The translations under genes were made by a program, and so were the position numbers. Shown here one piece after another: positions 1 to 10,404 of a stretch of 64,000 nt of DNA (positions are counted from its first letter, which is position 1; each line of letters starts with the position of its first letter). Where the stretch lies: contig NW_006921532.1 of assembly GCF_000340215.1 (NCBI RefSeq), positions 2,459,337-2,523,336 on the forward strand, given 5' to 3'. The notes beneath the pieces are model-generated. The model was not told where the DNA came from and made no database searches. It saw only the letters and a program-made list of their open reading frames with translations. Source of the DNA: Pseudocercospora fijiensis CIRAD86 (taxonomy: Eukaryota > Ascomycota > Dothideomycetes > Mycosphaerellales > Mycosphaerellaceae).

Positions 1-1244
1 AGTATAAGATCTACGTCGAACAGCTACACGGTTTTAAGGACCGTAGTAGAAAGGGTATGGTTTGCCTATTGCTAAAGGCACTATATAGTCTCAAACAGTC
101 GCTAATGCTATAGTACGAAGAGCTTCGAAAGTACTTAAAGAGCCTAGACTTTATACCGATAATAGCTAATGTGTGTATGTTTAAACACGTCGTTAGCGGC
201 TCTATTATTGTTATCTATGTCGACGATATAATTATTATCGCCTATAGCCTATTAGCACTAGAAGCAGTTACTTAGTTACTAAAGGACCGTTTTAGTATAC
301 GAGAACTAGGCGACCTATACTACTATCTCGGCATGCGGATTATCCGTAACCGCGGTTAGCGCACTATTCACGTTGTTTAAGATGCCTATTTGAATAGGCT
401 TAGTAAGAAATATAGTATGCGTAGCTATGTCGGTCTAGCTACTCTAATAGCGCCTCGCTATATTAAGACATCGATTTAGCGTATACCTAAAGGCTATACA
501 GCTAGTGCCGCCTTCAAGACTCAATATTAGGAGGGTGTTAGTAAAGCCCTCTAGCTAGCAATAATTACTCGGCCGGATGCTTGCTATACTACCGGCCTGT
601 TATTACGATTTATTTCTAACCCGACCGAGGAGCATTATACCGCGCTTCTTTAGCTAATTAAGTACCTAGTTAGTACTCTAAGCCGTAGTATGCGCTTTTA
701 AGGCAATTAGAACGAGGCTAACGACCTCAAATTCGCTAGTTACTATAACGCCTTATAGGCTAATAATCTAGTTACTCGTCGCTTTATAGGCGGCTTCTAC
801 TTTACTATTGTAGGCGGACCTCTGTTATATAAGTCCGGCCGCTAGACGCTTGTTACACTATCGTTAACTAAAGCTAAGTATGTCTAACTTACTATAGGGG
901 CTAAGGAAGTAGTTGCCTTAGCTCGTTTATTAAAGGAAATTAGCTATAAGGGCTATATTCTTCTAGTTACGCTCTACGAGGACAATTAGTCCGCTATTGC
1001 TATTACTAAGTCGACTAGCATTAATGGCCGTACGAAGCATATAGATACTCGAGTCTACTATATCCGAGAGAAGATTACTAATAGTTCTATTATAGTCTAA
1101 TAGGTTAGTATATATAATTAGATAGCCGATAGCTTTACTAAGCCGCTTAATAAGATTAAGTACGGCCGCTTTGTTAAATAACTAAACCTAGTAGATTGCA
1201 AGGCCGCTATTAAGAACGCTGCGAAGCTAGCTACTAAATACTAA
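1..1244 (+). mobile_element. Ty1/Copia retrotransposon pol remnant (RT and RNase H), inactivated
   Basis: One reading frame (codon starts at multiples of 3) runs through the whole stretch and encodes the 3' half of a Copia polyprotein. It shows the reverse transcriptase YVDD box (216-227), then the RNase H region with a T-K-A-K-Y-V segment (about 864-881) and the D-N-Q-S-A-like and T-K-H-I-D-T segments that close Copia pol. Many in-frame TAG/TAA codons sit where the family has Gln or Trp, so the element cannot make protein. CpA and TpG look scarce and TpA common while CpG survives, the pattern of repeat-induced point mutation at CpA. I see no frameshift. The terminal stop at 1242-1244 overlaps a purine-rich AAGGAGGG tract (1243-1250), a likely polypurine tract. 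The 5' part lies outside the window. Confidence 0.88.
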
Positions 1245-1679
1245 GGAGGGCCTTTGTTTGCTTTGTCTGTTTGACCTAAGAGTAGTCTAGTTTGTTTACC
1301 TGTTTTGTTTGATTACCTAATACCCTCCTGTTTGCTTTGCTAACTAAATGGCTAATATGTTTGTTTCATTCTATAGCGATATGTACGTGCTAAGGGGGTG
1401 ACTTAGAGTGTGTGTCCAGGTATTAGGGTCCATCACGTGCCTGATGCCTAAGGCTGCAACTGCTGCACTTCATCTTCGGACTTCTACATAGATTAGTCCT
1501 TCTTCCTAATACATCAGTTACATCAAGTAAATCTGGCCTAGGGAAGGCCGGAGGAGATAACAACAGCAGTTCCATGTAAGCTGGGAGGTACATCTCCACA
1601 AACAACATCGTGTTCAAACACTTTACTGACGCCAGCCATAGGCTCTTTGGGGTTCATCAATATCGCTCTTTGGATTACG
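1245..1679. other. Non-coding sequence after the Copia remnant, probable 3' LTR part
   Basis: The purine tract ending at 1250 is followed by T/G-rich sequence with repeated TTTGTTTG-like words, as expected for the U3 start of a Copia LTR. No second LTR is in the window, so the LTR ends cannot be fixed. No credible coding region is visible. Confidence 0.4.
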
Positions 1680-2051
1680 CAGCCTCGTAATACTTGCAAA
1701 GCAACACTAGCTACTTCGAGGAAGGTTGCTACATAGAGTCGAAGGCTTGAGTCGAGCTTACCTCCAGTTTGAGAGAGATCTAGAGCGCATCACATTCTGG
1801 TAGCTCCGGTCTCTCAACGGCTTCGCGGTACTCGCAAATCGACTCCGACTACATCGAGAAATGCTTTCGTATAGAGCGAGAGGCTACAATCGAGCCGAAT
1901 GTCCAATTCAGCAGGTCCGCTGGGGTGCATTACATTGCGGTCGCTCCGGTCTCTCTGCAGCTTCGCGATATTCGCAAAACAACTCCGGCTGCATCTAGAG
2001 ATCCTTTTGTATAGAGCGAGAGGCTAAAATCGAGCCTAACGCCCAATTCAA
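1680..2051. repeat. Three degenerate tandem units of about 138-140 bp
   Basis: Units begin at 1680, 1818 and 1958. They share, in the same order, a CAGCTTCGCG-like start, an ACTCGCAAA word, a CATCGAGA word, TATAGAGCGAGAGGCT, a (T/A)CGAGCC(G/T)AA word and a CTCCGGTCTCTC end. The third unit stops after its CCAATTC word (about 2051) and runs into coding-like debris. The divergence between units suggests an old duplication. I do not recognise the unit. Confidence 0.7.
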
Positions 2052-2528
2052 GCGCACAACGCAGGAGGTGGTGTCAACGCAGCATTTGGTAGCGACGATC
2101 GAGGGCAAGGAGCTGAAGCCAGAGGATGACATCCGAAAGAAGCTGGTGGCAACAAGAGCACCCGGCCCGTAAGACGAGCTCACAAGGTATTTATCCGGTT
2201 GAGCACCATTGTCGTTGTTGTAAAATGACACCGAGTTGAGAAAGCGAGGGTCAAGAAGAACAGGCCAGTGTCCGTAAGTTATCGCCTCTATCTAATCTCT
2301 CTACTAAGTAGGTATTAGTTTTCAAAAACTCGCATTGAGACAGTCAAGGTACGTTATATCTCTTCCACGCAGTATGACAAATTCAAGACCCTCGCAAAGG
2401 ACACAACGATTGGAAGTGGCAACTGGCACTGCCAGTATTGGGTGCTCGATCTTATAAACTTCCTGGAAGAATAATATATCTCCGACATCCCAGAGGAGGA
2501 TCTGGACAAGCTTCAAGAGGGCCATTAA
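2020..2528 (+). pseudogene. Broken remnant of an unidentified protein gene
   Basis: Two plus-strand stretches have protein-like composition but no intact gene. The first, from the third tandem unit to the stop just after 2160, reads as a charged segment ending with R-A-P-G-P. The second, 2373-2528, contains G-N-W-H-C-Q-Y-W-V-L-D followed by an in-frame TAA (about 2472) and then an acidic tail to the stop at 2526-2528. The C-Q-x-W-V pattern is reminiscent of the end of small uncharacterised proteins common in Dothideomycetes, but this is from memory and weak. No start codon or splice pair joins the pieces. It lies in the same decayed tract as the Copia remnant. Confidence 0.4.
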
Positions 2529-2868
2529 TCACACTAAGATCCCATTGCGAAGGTACGTTGATGAAGGTAGCCTTTGATTACATGGCGGCTTAGACTGCGC
2601 AATACTCCGCGATGTCTAGCTTTATGAGACAAGTAAGCCCAAGACCATCCCCAGGGGCTTGAGGATGGCGACATGCTTCAGTGGCAATTCTGAAACAGGT
2701 CTTGCGGCTCTGGGGAGCTATGTCTTACAGTCTCCGCCCGCACTAAGTAGATAGATAGTAGTATATGAACGGGTGGAATTGGGATGGCACAGGCAAGTAC
2801 AATTTTTATCTCCCCTTTTGCTATTGAGGATCCCTTCTTCATGACATTATCCTTCAACGATTTCAGTC
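2529..2868. other. Intergenic stretch upstream of the UIM membrane protein
   Basis: No coding region, RNA gene or repeat is apparent. It presumably holds the promoter of the gene starting at 2869. Confidence 0.5.
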
Positions 2869-4221
2869 ATGAACATTCAAGATCCCTTCGCGATAGCTGG
2901 CGTCATTGTGCTATGCCTCGTGTCAATATTGGCCCTTATCCTGCTAGTCTGTGTTGCAAGGCGATCAGGCATGGCAGAGCACAAGAAACAACGCAGAGCA
3001 AGCGCAATGCTCAAAGTGATCAGGGAAGTTGGCGACTTCTATCGCCCACCAAGCATGTTTGCGCGCGACTATCGGCCGCTGGCTCAGGATAGCAGAGGAT
3101 CGTCAGAATTGCAGCCAATGTCAGCAACAAGTACAACAGGTCCAGATACTGAAAGAACACAAACCGCCTACCATCCGCACACCACATTCGGTTCAATACC
3201 ACCTCAAGCAGCTGGGATCGTACCGCACGTAGTCGTTTTGCCTCCTACTCCCCCACAAGCACAAATACCTGCGAGTCTCAGTGCATCGCCACTCGCGATA
3301 CGAGTACCATCATTATCTCGCGAGAACCGAAGCAGCAGCGGAAACAGAGACCATCTCCAGGAACCAAAACGAAACAGCGGCGTATCTCTTCAGCATGATC
3401 AGGAAGGCCGATTAGCAGGAAGTAGCTCCAGAGATGTGCCATCAACATTGGGCCCGGGTCCAGGCCCAGCTTCCCACGCAAATCATATCTCAACTCTGAA
3501 AACAGCAGCTCAGATGGAAGGCAAATCGCCACGAAGCAGCCTCCAATCTCTGGTACCGCCTCGCACCCAGGCATCTCGGGCCCAACCTGGAGCCGATCAC
3601 AACATGCGACTCCCACAATCTTCAGCTTATCCGCCAATGCCAGCACATGTTAGAAAGCCAAAGCAGCACAGAGGTCCACACAGCCAGCAGCGCATACAGC
3701 AGCCTGGCAATGCCGGCAACAGGGCAACGTATCCACAAGCAACACCGCCACTGCCTTCAACTCAAATGCCACCTCGAGCAACACAGATCCAGCATCCGGC
3801 TGTACTTCGTCCTCGAGGCAGTCTTGAAATTGTAGTCAATCCTAGACCGCAATCGACCACAACGCGATCAAAATCTAGAGAAAAGAAGCTGACAAGGGCT
3901 GGCCCATCGCGATTGAGCTCAGTACGTGAGTCTCCTTGCTTTGAAGAATCACCACACCCTCCTTTGTCACCTCTATCAGCAGCACCACAACCTGCTTCGC
4001 AAGACCAAGCTACCATGCCTGGTCCCTCTCGGCTTGCTCCAGTGGAAGTCGATGTACCAAGACATGAACGACTCCCATCGAGTCCGACACTTGGCTCATT
4101 TACATGGGAAGGAAGATGGCGGAGTGCAGAGTCGTGGTTCGATGATAATAGGGAGGAAGACGAGGAACTGGCTATAGCAATAGCATTTTCTCTTGCAGAT
4201 GAAGCAGATGGGCCTCGATGA
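2869..4221 (+). CDS. Single-pass membrane protein with disordered tail and C-terminal ubiquitin-interacting motif
   Basis: Intronless 450-residue ORF with an ATG start. A short N-terminus is followed by one hydrophobic segment (about residues 9-29, rich in V, L, I) and a basic R-R-S-G / K-K-Q-R-R stretch, which predicts N-out/C-in topology. About 380 residues of low-complexity Pro/Ser/Gln/Arg sequence follow, with no recognisable enzyme domain. The last 22 residues contain E-E-D-E-E-L-A-I-A-I-A-F-S-L-A-D (429-444). This fits the ubiquitin-interacting motif consensus: an acidic patch, then L434, the invariant Ala437 and Ser441, then an acidic residue. I infer a membrane-anchored ubiquitin-binding adaptor, perhaps in endosomal sorting or ubiquitin-ligase recruitment. 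No PPxY motif was seen. The family is otherwise unknown to me. A long antisense frame over its 3' half looks like a shadow. Confidence 0.75.
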   Translation: MNIQDPFAIAGVIVLCLVSILALILLVCVARRSGMAEHKKQRRASAMLKVIREVGDFYRPPSMFARDYRPLAQDSRGSSELQPMSATSTTGPDTERTQTAYHPHTTFGSIPPQAAGIVPHVVVLPPTPPQAQIPASLSASPLAIRVPSLSRENRSSSGNRDHLQEPKRNSGVSLQHDQEGRLAGSSSRDVPSTLGPGPGPASHANHISTLKTAAQMEGKSPRSSLQSLVPPRTQASRAQPGADHNMRLPQSSAYPPMPAHVRKPKQHRGPHSQQRIQQPGNAGNRATYPQATPPLPSTQMPPRATQIQHPAVLRPRGSLEIVVNPRPQSTTTRSKSREKKLTRAGPSRLSSVRESPCFEESPHPPLSPLSAAPQPASQDQATMPGPSRLAPVEVDVPRHERLPSSPTLGSFTWEGRWRSAESWFDDNREEDEELAIAIAFSLADEADGPR

Positions 4222-4972
4222 AGGGAGAAGTCGGGGAATGTGGTCTCAACTGTGGCGTCGCTGACCTGTCGCAAAAGTAAGCTGTGTCGATTGCTGTGGC
4301 CGGTGCTGCTTTGCGTCAACGGCTCGTCTGGGTGCACTGTGAACCTTGAGGTCTGGATGTGCCGCATGTGCATACTGTAGGCTTAGCCGGATCTTGGCAG
4401 AACCTGAGGCATCCACGGAGCTTCCCTGAGATGCGATGGCGTATAGAGCACTGAAAAGGTCACGAGTAAGCACTTCCCATTGCCGGTTCGGAGGCTCTGG
4501 ATCATCTCCTTGTATTCGTCGGCGGAAGGCCAGGCGAAGGCTATTCCAGCGATCGGTAATCCTGTTATTGCCTCCCTCCTACAGTACTGAACGTCCCTCA
4601 GCCGTGGGCCGTGGCTGGAGGGGCGATTAATAGATACGGCATGTGCAGGGTTGCGTCCGGTGATTCGATTTCACGCGGCGGGGGCCCGCGGGCCAAAGCG
4701 GAAAAATAATAATGCCACCGATGCGGGAACTACCGTCGGCTCCACTTATTAGCAGCGACAGCGACTTTCATCGAGACTCGAAGCGTGATGGGATGCCTCT
4801 GCCAATCCAGCAGAGCAGGCCTCTGCACTTGTGATGCGATGAGTGGGATAGCGACAGCTGCACCTCTACTGCTACTACTCCGCCGCCCTCTTCTGTGAAC
4901 AACACTCCAAGCAGGACTCAGTACTCTTGGAAGGCGATTGCGCGATGCGACAGCCTCGGCGACCTCAACAAG
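4222..4972. other. Intergenic region
   Basis: Contains the 3' flank of the UIM protein gene and the promoter of the LRR gene, including a G/C-rich tract around 4676-4695. I see no gene, tRNA or repeat array. Confidence 0.5.
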
Positions 4973-7900
4973 ATGGATATAGACGTCAGCTGGCTAACGA
5001 ACCCTAAGTCGATGAGAGGTATGCAAGATATGCACAGCGTAGCAGAGAGACATTGGTTGAAGCACGTATAGGCCAAGAACATCGCAAGACACCCTCGACC
5101 TCGACCTCGACCTCGACCTCTACGACGCCCCGTCCTCTTAAGACGCCACCACAGACCGACAGTTATGGATATGGACATGGGCAGAAGAAGCAATCCGCCT
5201 CGCCCCCACCGAGTCTACAGCTAGTGCAAGATGGGAGTCGCACGTCTTACTTCCCAGGACCAGTCACGCCGCCTGCCTTATCTGAGCCAGTCAAGGATAC
5301 GACGACTGCCACTCCAAGCAGCAATAGCTTCGCGAAAGGACACTCGAAACGACCGAGTCTACTGAACCGTAGCAGCCACGAGAAACTGAGTGGCGATGGA
5401 AAGAGTGGCCCTCGCCGTTCCTCATGGATCTCCAACATTAGCAGCAAGTTTTCCTCAAGTACATCGCCGCCTGAACGTCCGGGACCGGTGCCGACGCTGC
5501 CATCTCAAGTGCAAGTAGATGGAGCATCTCCCGCTGTCAACGGCGAAGCTGCCGAGCCGTACGTTCCATCGGCGCCCAGGTCTTCATCGTCCTCGTTCTT
5601 CTCAAACTTGACCCGGAAGATATCTGCTAATTCTCAAGTTGGAGTTACGCCGAAGCTACAGGGCAAGGGAGGTATGTGCGAACGTAGAGTTCTAAATGTG
5701 GACCCCAACCGCGAAAGATGTCTTGTGCCGGAAATGGATCCTGCTAGACTCAGAAAAGTCTCCTTCTGCGTGGACGTTGAAATTGCGGGAGGGCCAAAGT
5801 ATAAGGACGAAGAAGAGGACGACGAAGGGAAGCAGCAGAGAAAGAAGAATGCGAAGATTAAGGAAAGGGCCGAAGGCGAAGCACTGAAACATCCTAAAGC
5901 ATTGCAAGAAGAGAAGGATGAAGAAGGAGAAGTCAAGAGCGAGATCAAGCGGAAACCGCTACCCATCCCGAAAGACAGCAAGAACGGCAGTAGTGAATCT
6001 TTCGATGGGCAGACCGGCACGAGCGTAAGCCCACCAGTTGGCAGTCTGGACGAGCAGAGTAGCACCAGCAGGAAGAAGGAAAAGAAGAAGCGATCTGAAG
6101 AGGAGCGAAAAGAGCGGAAGGAGAAACGTAGAAGACGCGCAGAAGAGAATGGCTCGATACCGGTTGAGCTGTCCATGGACGCCGATAACGATCTGGATAC
6201 CGATACGTTTCCATCTTCTGTGCCTGCGAGGAAACCCATACCCACCAATGATCCTGCACACCTAGCAGTCGACAGCGCCTCGAAACGCGATAGACCTACG
6301 ACCGATCCGGTGCGCATCTATCGAAGATGTTGTCAGTTGAGAGAAACACCAATCTTGAAGCGCATCACCGAGCAGCTCATGTCCCCGACCTGCTGCGTTC
6401 CTCTAGAACCTGGAGTCGTGCACTGCTTAGACCTAACAGGCTCTCGCCTGCAGCTGGCAGACATGATCACTCTTGGCGACTGGCTTGCTGTGGTACCTGT
6501 CAAAAAACTACTTCTTGAGGACGCCGATCTCAGCGACGAGGGCCTCCGCTGCATCTTGGCTGGTCTCCTTGCAGCGACGAAACCACGACCTACGAAGCGC
6601 AAGCACTCGGAACCACGGCATCGTGAGGTAGAGCAATTCAAGCCTCACCAGGAACGAAGTGGCGTTATTGAGAAACTCCATCTCAAGAACAACCCGCGCA
6701 TCACACGCACTGGATGGAAACACATCAGCTTGTTTCTTTACATGTGTCGATCCATTAAAGCCATTGACCTGTCGATGATCAACTTCCCTGACACGATGCC
6801 GGCAAGCACACATGCGACACCAATTAAGAGTCTACAGCACGCACCTCCTGGGTCTGGCAACGATCTCGATGCCGCCGAGGTTCTCTATAAGTGCATCAGT
6901 CAAAGACTCGGTGGGAGCAAGCTCGAAGAATTGATCATGTCCGAGTGCGGCTTAACGGCACCTCAGATCAGAAAGATTGTTGATGGCGCTGTTATGTCTG
7001 GCATCAACAGGCTTGGATTTGGAGGCAACAACTTGGACGACGAGGGTCTGGATCACATACTGCACTACTTACGCTCTGGCGTCTGTGGTGGACTGGATCT
7101 TGGCGGCAATGATCTTCGTGGAAAGCTTGGACTCATCGCAGAGGCTCTAGAGGACAGACCCGGCACATCGTGCTGGGGTCTCAGCTTTGCAGGCTGCAAT
7201 CTGGACACAGCGTCTGTGAAGCCGCTTTTCTCGGCCTTGGCGCGTTTACCAAACTTCAGATTCGTCGATTTCAGTCACAATCCAGACCTCTGCGGGCAGG
7301 ACAATGGCACAATCTCGCTCCTCCGGCACTACATTGGTCGGATGAAGTACCTGAAGCGCATCCACCTCGCCGATGTTGGCATGAGCTCGAAACAAGCCAT
7401 TGCTCTTGCTGATGTGCTGCCTGAAGGTCCTGCCCTGGCTCACGTCAATATTCTGGAAAACCCACAGCTCACCGCGCTTGCTGCGGCTAAAGACGAAGAA
7501 AGCCAAGAAGAGGCATGTGCGCTTTATGCTAGCTTCATGGCTGCTGTGCGGGTTTCCAATACCTTGATCTGTATCGACATAGATGTGAGTAGATTAAAAT
7601 CCCGCTGCTTTCCGCGAAGAAGAGACTGACGTACATCAGGTGCCGAGCGCAGACAACAGCGAAGTCGTCAAAGCGCTTGCCAAGCAAGTTGTTGCCTATT
7701 CGCTGCGAAATATGGAGCGCTTCGCCATCGCTGAGGCCACCGGCGATCCACCACTTGCTACCGCAAGCGCAGCTGCTTCACTAGCTCAGCCTCATGGCGG
7801 AGAACAGCAAGTCAAGGAGATCGCCGTCCCAGAAGTCCTCTATCATTTGGTTGGCCACGTTGAAGGCGGCAGCCAAAATCACGACAACGATGCTGCAGCG

Positions 7901-8782
7901 CCAGATGGAGACTACATTGTTGGTGGCACTGGCGTTGTCAAAGCACTTCAATATGTTCTTGGCGAGAAAGCTGACGACTTGCGTCGGAGTAGTATTCCGG
8001 GTTCTCCAATCGCAGGTATCAGGACCCCTCGAGATCGGCCCAGCTCATCTGCAGGCTTCCAAGAAGAGCAGCGCGGCAAAGCGAAGAAGATGTCCAAGAA
8101 TCTCTTGGAGAGCGCAAGGAAGATTCGGACACGACTCCAGCCCGCTCTGGTGAAAGAAGCAGCGCAAGGTGGGGACGAGATGGCATATCGACGACTGGTC
8201 TTCCTGGATCAGACTTTACAGAGCATGATCTCTCGCTTCGAAGAAGAATACCCCGAAACTCGCATCACACCTGCGTCGCCTAAAGCACCATCCACAACAT
8301 CATCGACCGAACCCGCTCCTCTCTCACTCGACACCAGTGTCGTGCTCAAGCACTCCGACGATGAGGAAGACCTCGACGAGGAGCACCACCGATTTCGCCC
8401 TGCTGTATCACGACACAACAGCGACGTCTCCCTTGCTTCACGCGCTCTTGGTATGGAAGAGGGTCATCTCCATCGTCTCGGCCAACGTATGCGTCGCGAC
8501 GTCGTCGACTCGCCATCTGTGGACGCCGTCAAAACTCCTTGGACCAAGGAGGAAGAAGTCGCACGACTCAATCAACTGCAAGACAGAATCGAGAGCATAT
8601 CTGGACCAGAGCTCAAGAGTCTTGTTGAGCACGACGGCTGGGATTCTGCTTTGAGGAAAATTGGAATGAATTTGAATGATTTGAGACAGTTGCAGGAACA
8701 AGATCCGCAGGCATGGGAGGAGTTCTTGGACTCGCAAATGAAGGCGCGAATGAATGTCGCGCAGGACAGGCCGACGCCTTGA
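4973..8782 (+). CDS. Leucine-rich-repeat protein with PP1-docking motif (PPP1R37-like; 'Mhp1' of other fungi)
   Basis: Proposed exons are 4973-5018, 5072-7584 and 7640-8782 (introns of 53 and 55 bp, GT-AG), giving 1233 residues. The large frame upstream of 5072 has a stop at 5005-5007 and no ATG after it. A 46-nt first exon starting ATGGATATAGAC and spliced at 5018/5072 restores the frame. The N-terminus is Ser/Thr/Pro-rich, with a (TCGACC)4 run encoding S-T repeats. At about 241-247 lies R-K-V-S-F, an RVxF motif for protein phosphatase 1, followed by a Lys/Glu-rich stretch. A segment beginning V-R-I-Y-R-R-C-C (about 427) leads into RNI-type leucine-rich repeats to about 845. RVxF, then this helix, then LRRs is the order found in animal PPP1R37. 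Fungal relatives are often annotated as cell-wall biogenesis protein Mhp1 (recalled, not searched). The C-terminal third is largely disordered. I infer a PP1 regulatory subunit. Confidence 0.82.
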
Positions 8783-9303
8783 GGAACAGCAGACCTGACT
8801 GACTGACTGACTGACTGACTTGATTGAGTGTGAAGGGATTGCATCGCACCCGCACATGCACATGAGAAAGATGTGCTCATTTTGTATTTCCTATTGTATT
8901 TATTTCTCTCTCGGACTTAGCGAGCGGCGATGGCATAGCCTGGGGCATTGTTGTTCGTCCTGTCGTTACCAGCATACGACGAGGGAGATTTCTGCAAAAG
9001 TATGTGCAGAACACATACGACGGCGCAAGCTGTAGATGTATATGCAATGAAATGCTCGCCTCACTTGATTCAGTATCAAGGACAAGAATATGGAATGAAG
9101 AATGAACAGGAAGAGCAGTGGAGACCACGGAAAGGTTTTGGTATCATTTCACATTCACAGTCCATCATCGATCAGTGTGACCAGGACCAGACCAGACCAC
9201 AGCTAAACGCCGCCCATGCTGCTGCTGACACGCAGGATACACAATACGCCTTTCCGTAAACTCACGTCGAAAATTGCTCGTTGCCAAGCCAGGAGAGTAC
9301 CAC
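8783..9303. other. Convergent 3' region between the LRR gene and RPL5
   Basis: A (CTGA)6 microsatellite occupies 8795-8818, just after the LRR stop. The rest appears to be 3' flanks of the two converging genes. No additional gene is supported. Confidence 0.55.
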
Positions 9304-10404
9304 CTACAACTCCTGAGCAAGAGCCTGGATCTTCTGGGAGACACGCTCGCGACGCTCCTCGCGGGTGAGCTTCTTGTGCATGTGCTTCTTGGTCTCAGCC
9401 TTCCACTCCTCCTTGCTCTTCTTCTGCTCGCCATCATCCTCAGCCTTCTTCCATGGGTCCTCACGGATCTGCTTGTGGGCATCGGCGTAGAGCTCCTCAA
9501 GACCATCAGCCTCGATCTCGTCATCGATGTAGCCCTTGAATTGAGACTGGTAGCGCTCCTCGTCATCATCGGCGAGAGTCTCCATGTACTCAGCGACGTG
9601 ACCACCGAAGATGTACTTGCGAAGAGTCTCTGCATCGAGCTCCTTGGTCTCGATATCGTAACCTGGGAAACGCTTCTCGCTGTGTGGAACGTAGAGTCCA
9701 CCGTCGGAAGCACCCTTCATGGCACCGAAGACACGGGCACCGGTGGAAGTGCGGGTGAGACCGACATCGAGGAAGACCTTGAATGGGCGGCGCGTCTCGC
9801 CGTCAACCTCCTCTGGCTCAGTGAGGCCGAACTCTCCATCTGGCTCCTCAACACCAGTGAAGGTATCGTCGAGCTCGAGCTTGTTCAGGGCGCGGCGGGC
9901 GATGAGGAGACCGACGCAGTAGGCGGCGGCCCAGTTGGTGAGGCCGTGGGTGATGCCGTAGCGCTTGAGCTCGTGGCCGTAGGCTGCGACGAAGACCTTG
10001 TCGCCGGTGAGCTCAGAGGAGACGATCTGGGCGATGATGTCCTTGTTGGTGAAGCGGATGACCAGGCGGTACTTTGGTGCGTTGTACTTGTTCTTGGCCT
10101 GGGTGATCAAGCGCTTGCGGGCATAGTAGTCGGTCTTGCCTGACTGGCGGCGCTTGTACTTCGTCTGGTAGCGACTATACACAGCATTGTCAGTGTTCTG
10201 CGGTCAGTGAGAGGAGTTGTGCGATGCTGTACTCACCTGAAGTAGGCGTTGTTCTTGACCAACTTGGTCTGCACATACGTCCACGGTCAGCAATTTGCGC
10301 TTCAGATCCCTAGCTCCGAAGCATCTTGCGTCGACCTCTCAGCTTGCCAACCCATTGACGGGCTCAGCAATGGCTGTATTAGGGAGACAACTTACGAAAG
10401 GCAT
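9304..10404 (-). CDS. RPL5: 60S ribosomal protein L5 (uL18)
   Basis: Exons on the minus strand are 10396-10404 (only 9 nt, M-P-F), 10237-10268 (T-K-L-V-K-N-N-A-Y-F-S) and 9304-10174. Introns are 127 and 62 bp with GT-AG ends. The joined product has 303 residues, normal for eukaryotic uL18. It matches throughout, including K-T-D-Y-Y-A-R-K-R-L near the N-terminus, F-L-D-V-G-L-x-R-T-S-T-G-A-R-V-F in the centre and a basic C-terminal tail. It binds 5S rRNA and, with uL5, forms the 5S RNP of the large subunit. The tiny first exon would be lost by an automatic call that starts at the ATG at 10182, which lies inside intron 2. The plus-strand frame across 9274-10143 is antisense to it and not a gene. 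Confidence 0.96.

Noticed and set aside
3762..4373. 203-codon minus-strand frame
   Set aside because: Antisense to the Ser/Pro-rich tail of the membrane protein; no homology or start context.
5634..6317. 227-codon minus-strand frame
   Set aside because: Antisense to the Lys/Glu-rich segment of the LRR gene, giving Ser/Phe-rich low complexity.
9274..10143. 289-codon plus-strand frame rich in Leu/Val
   Set aside because: Exactly antisense to RPL5, whose identity is certain; its composition is that of a complement of a Lys/Glu-rich coding sequence.
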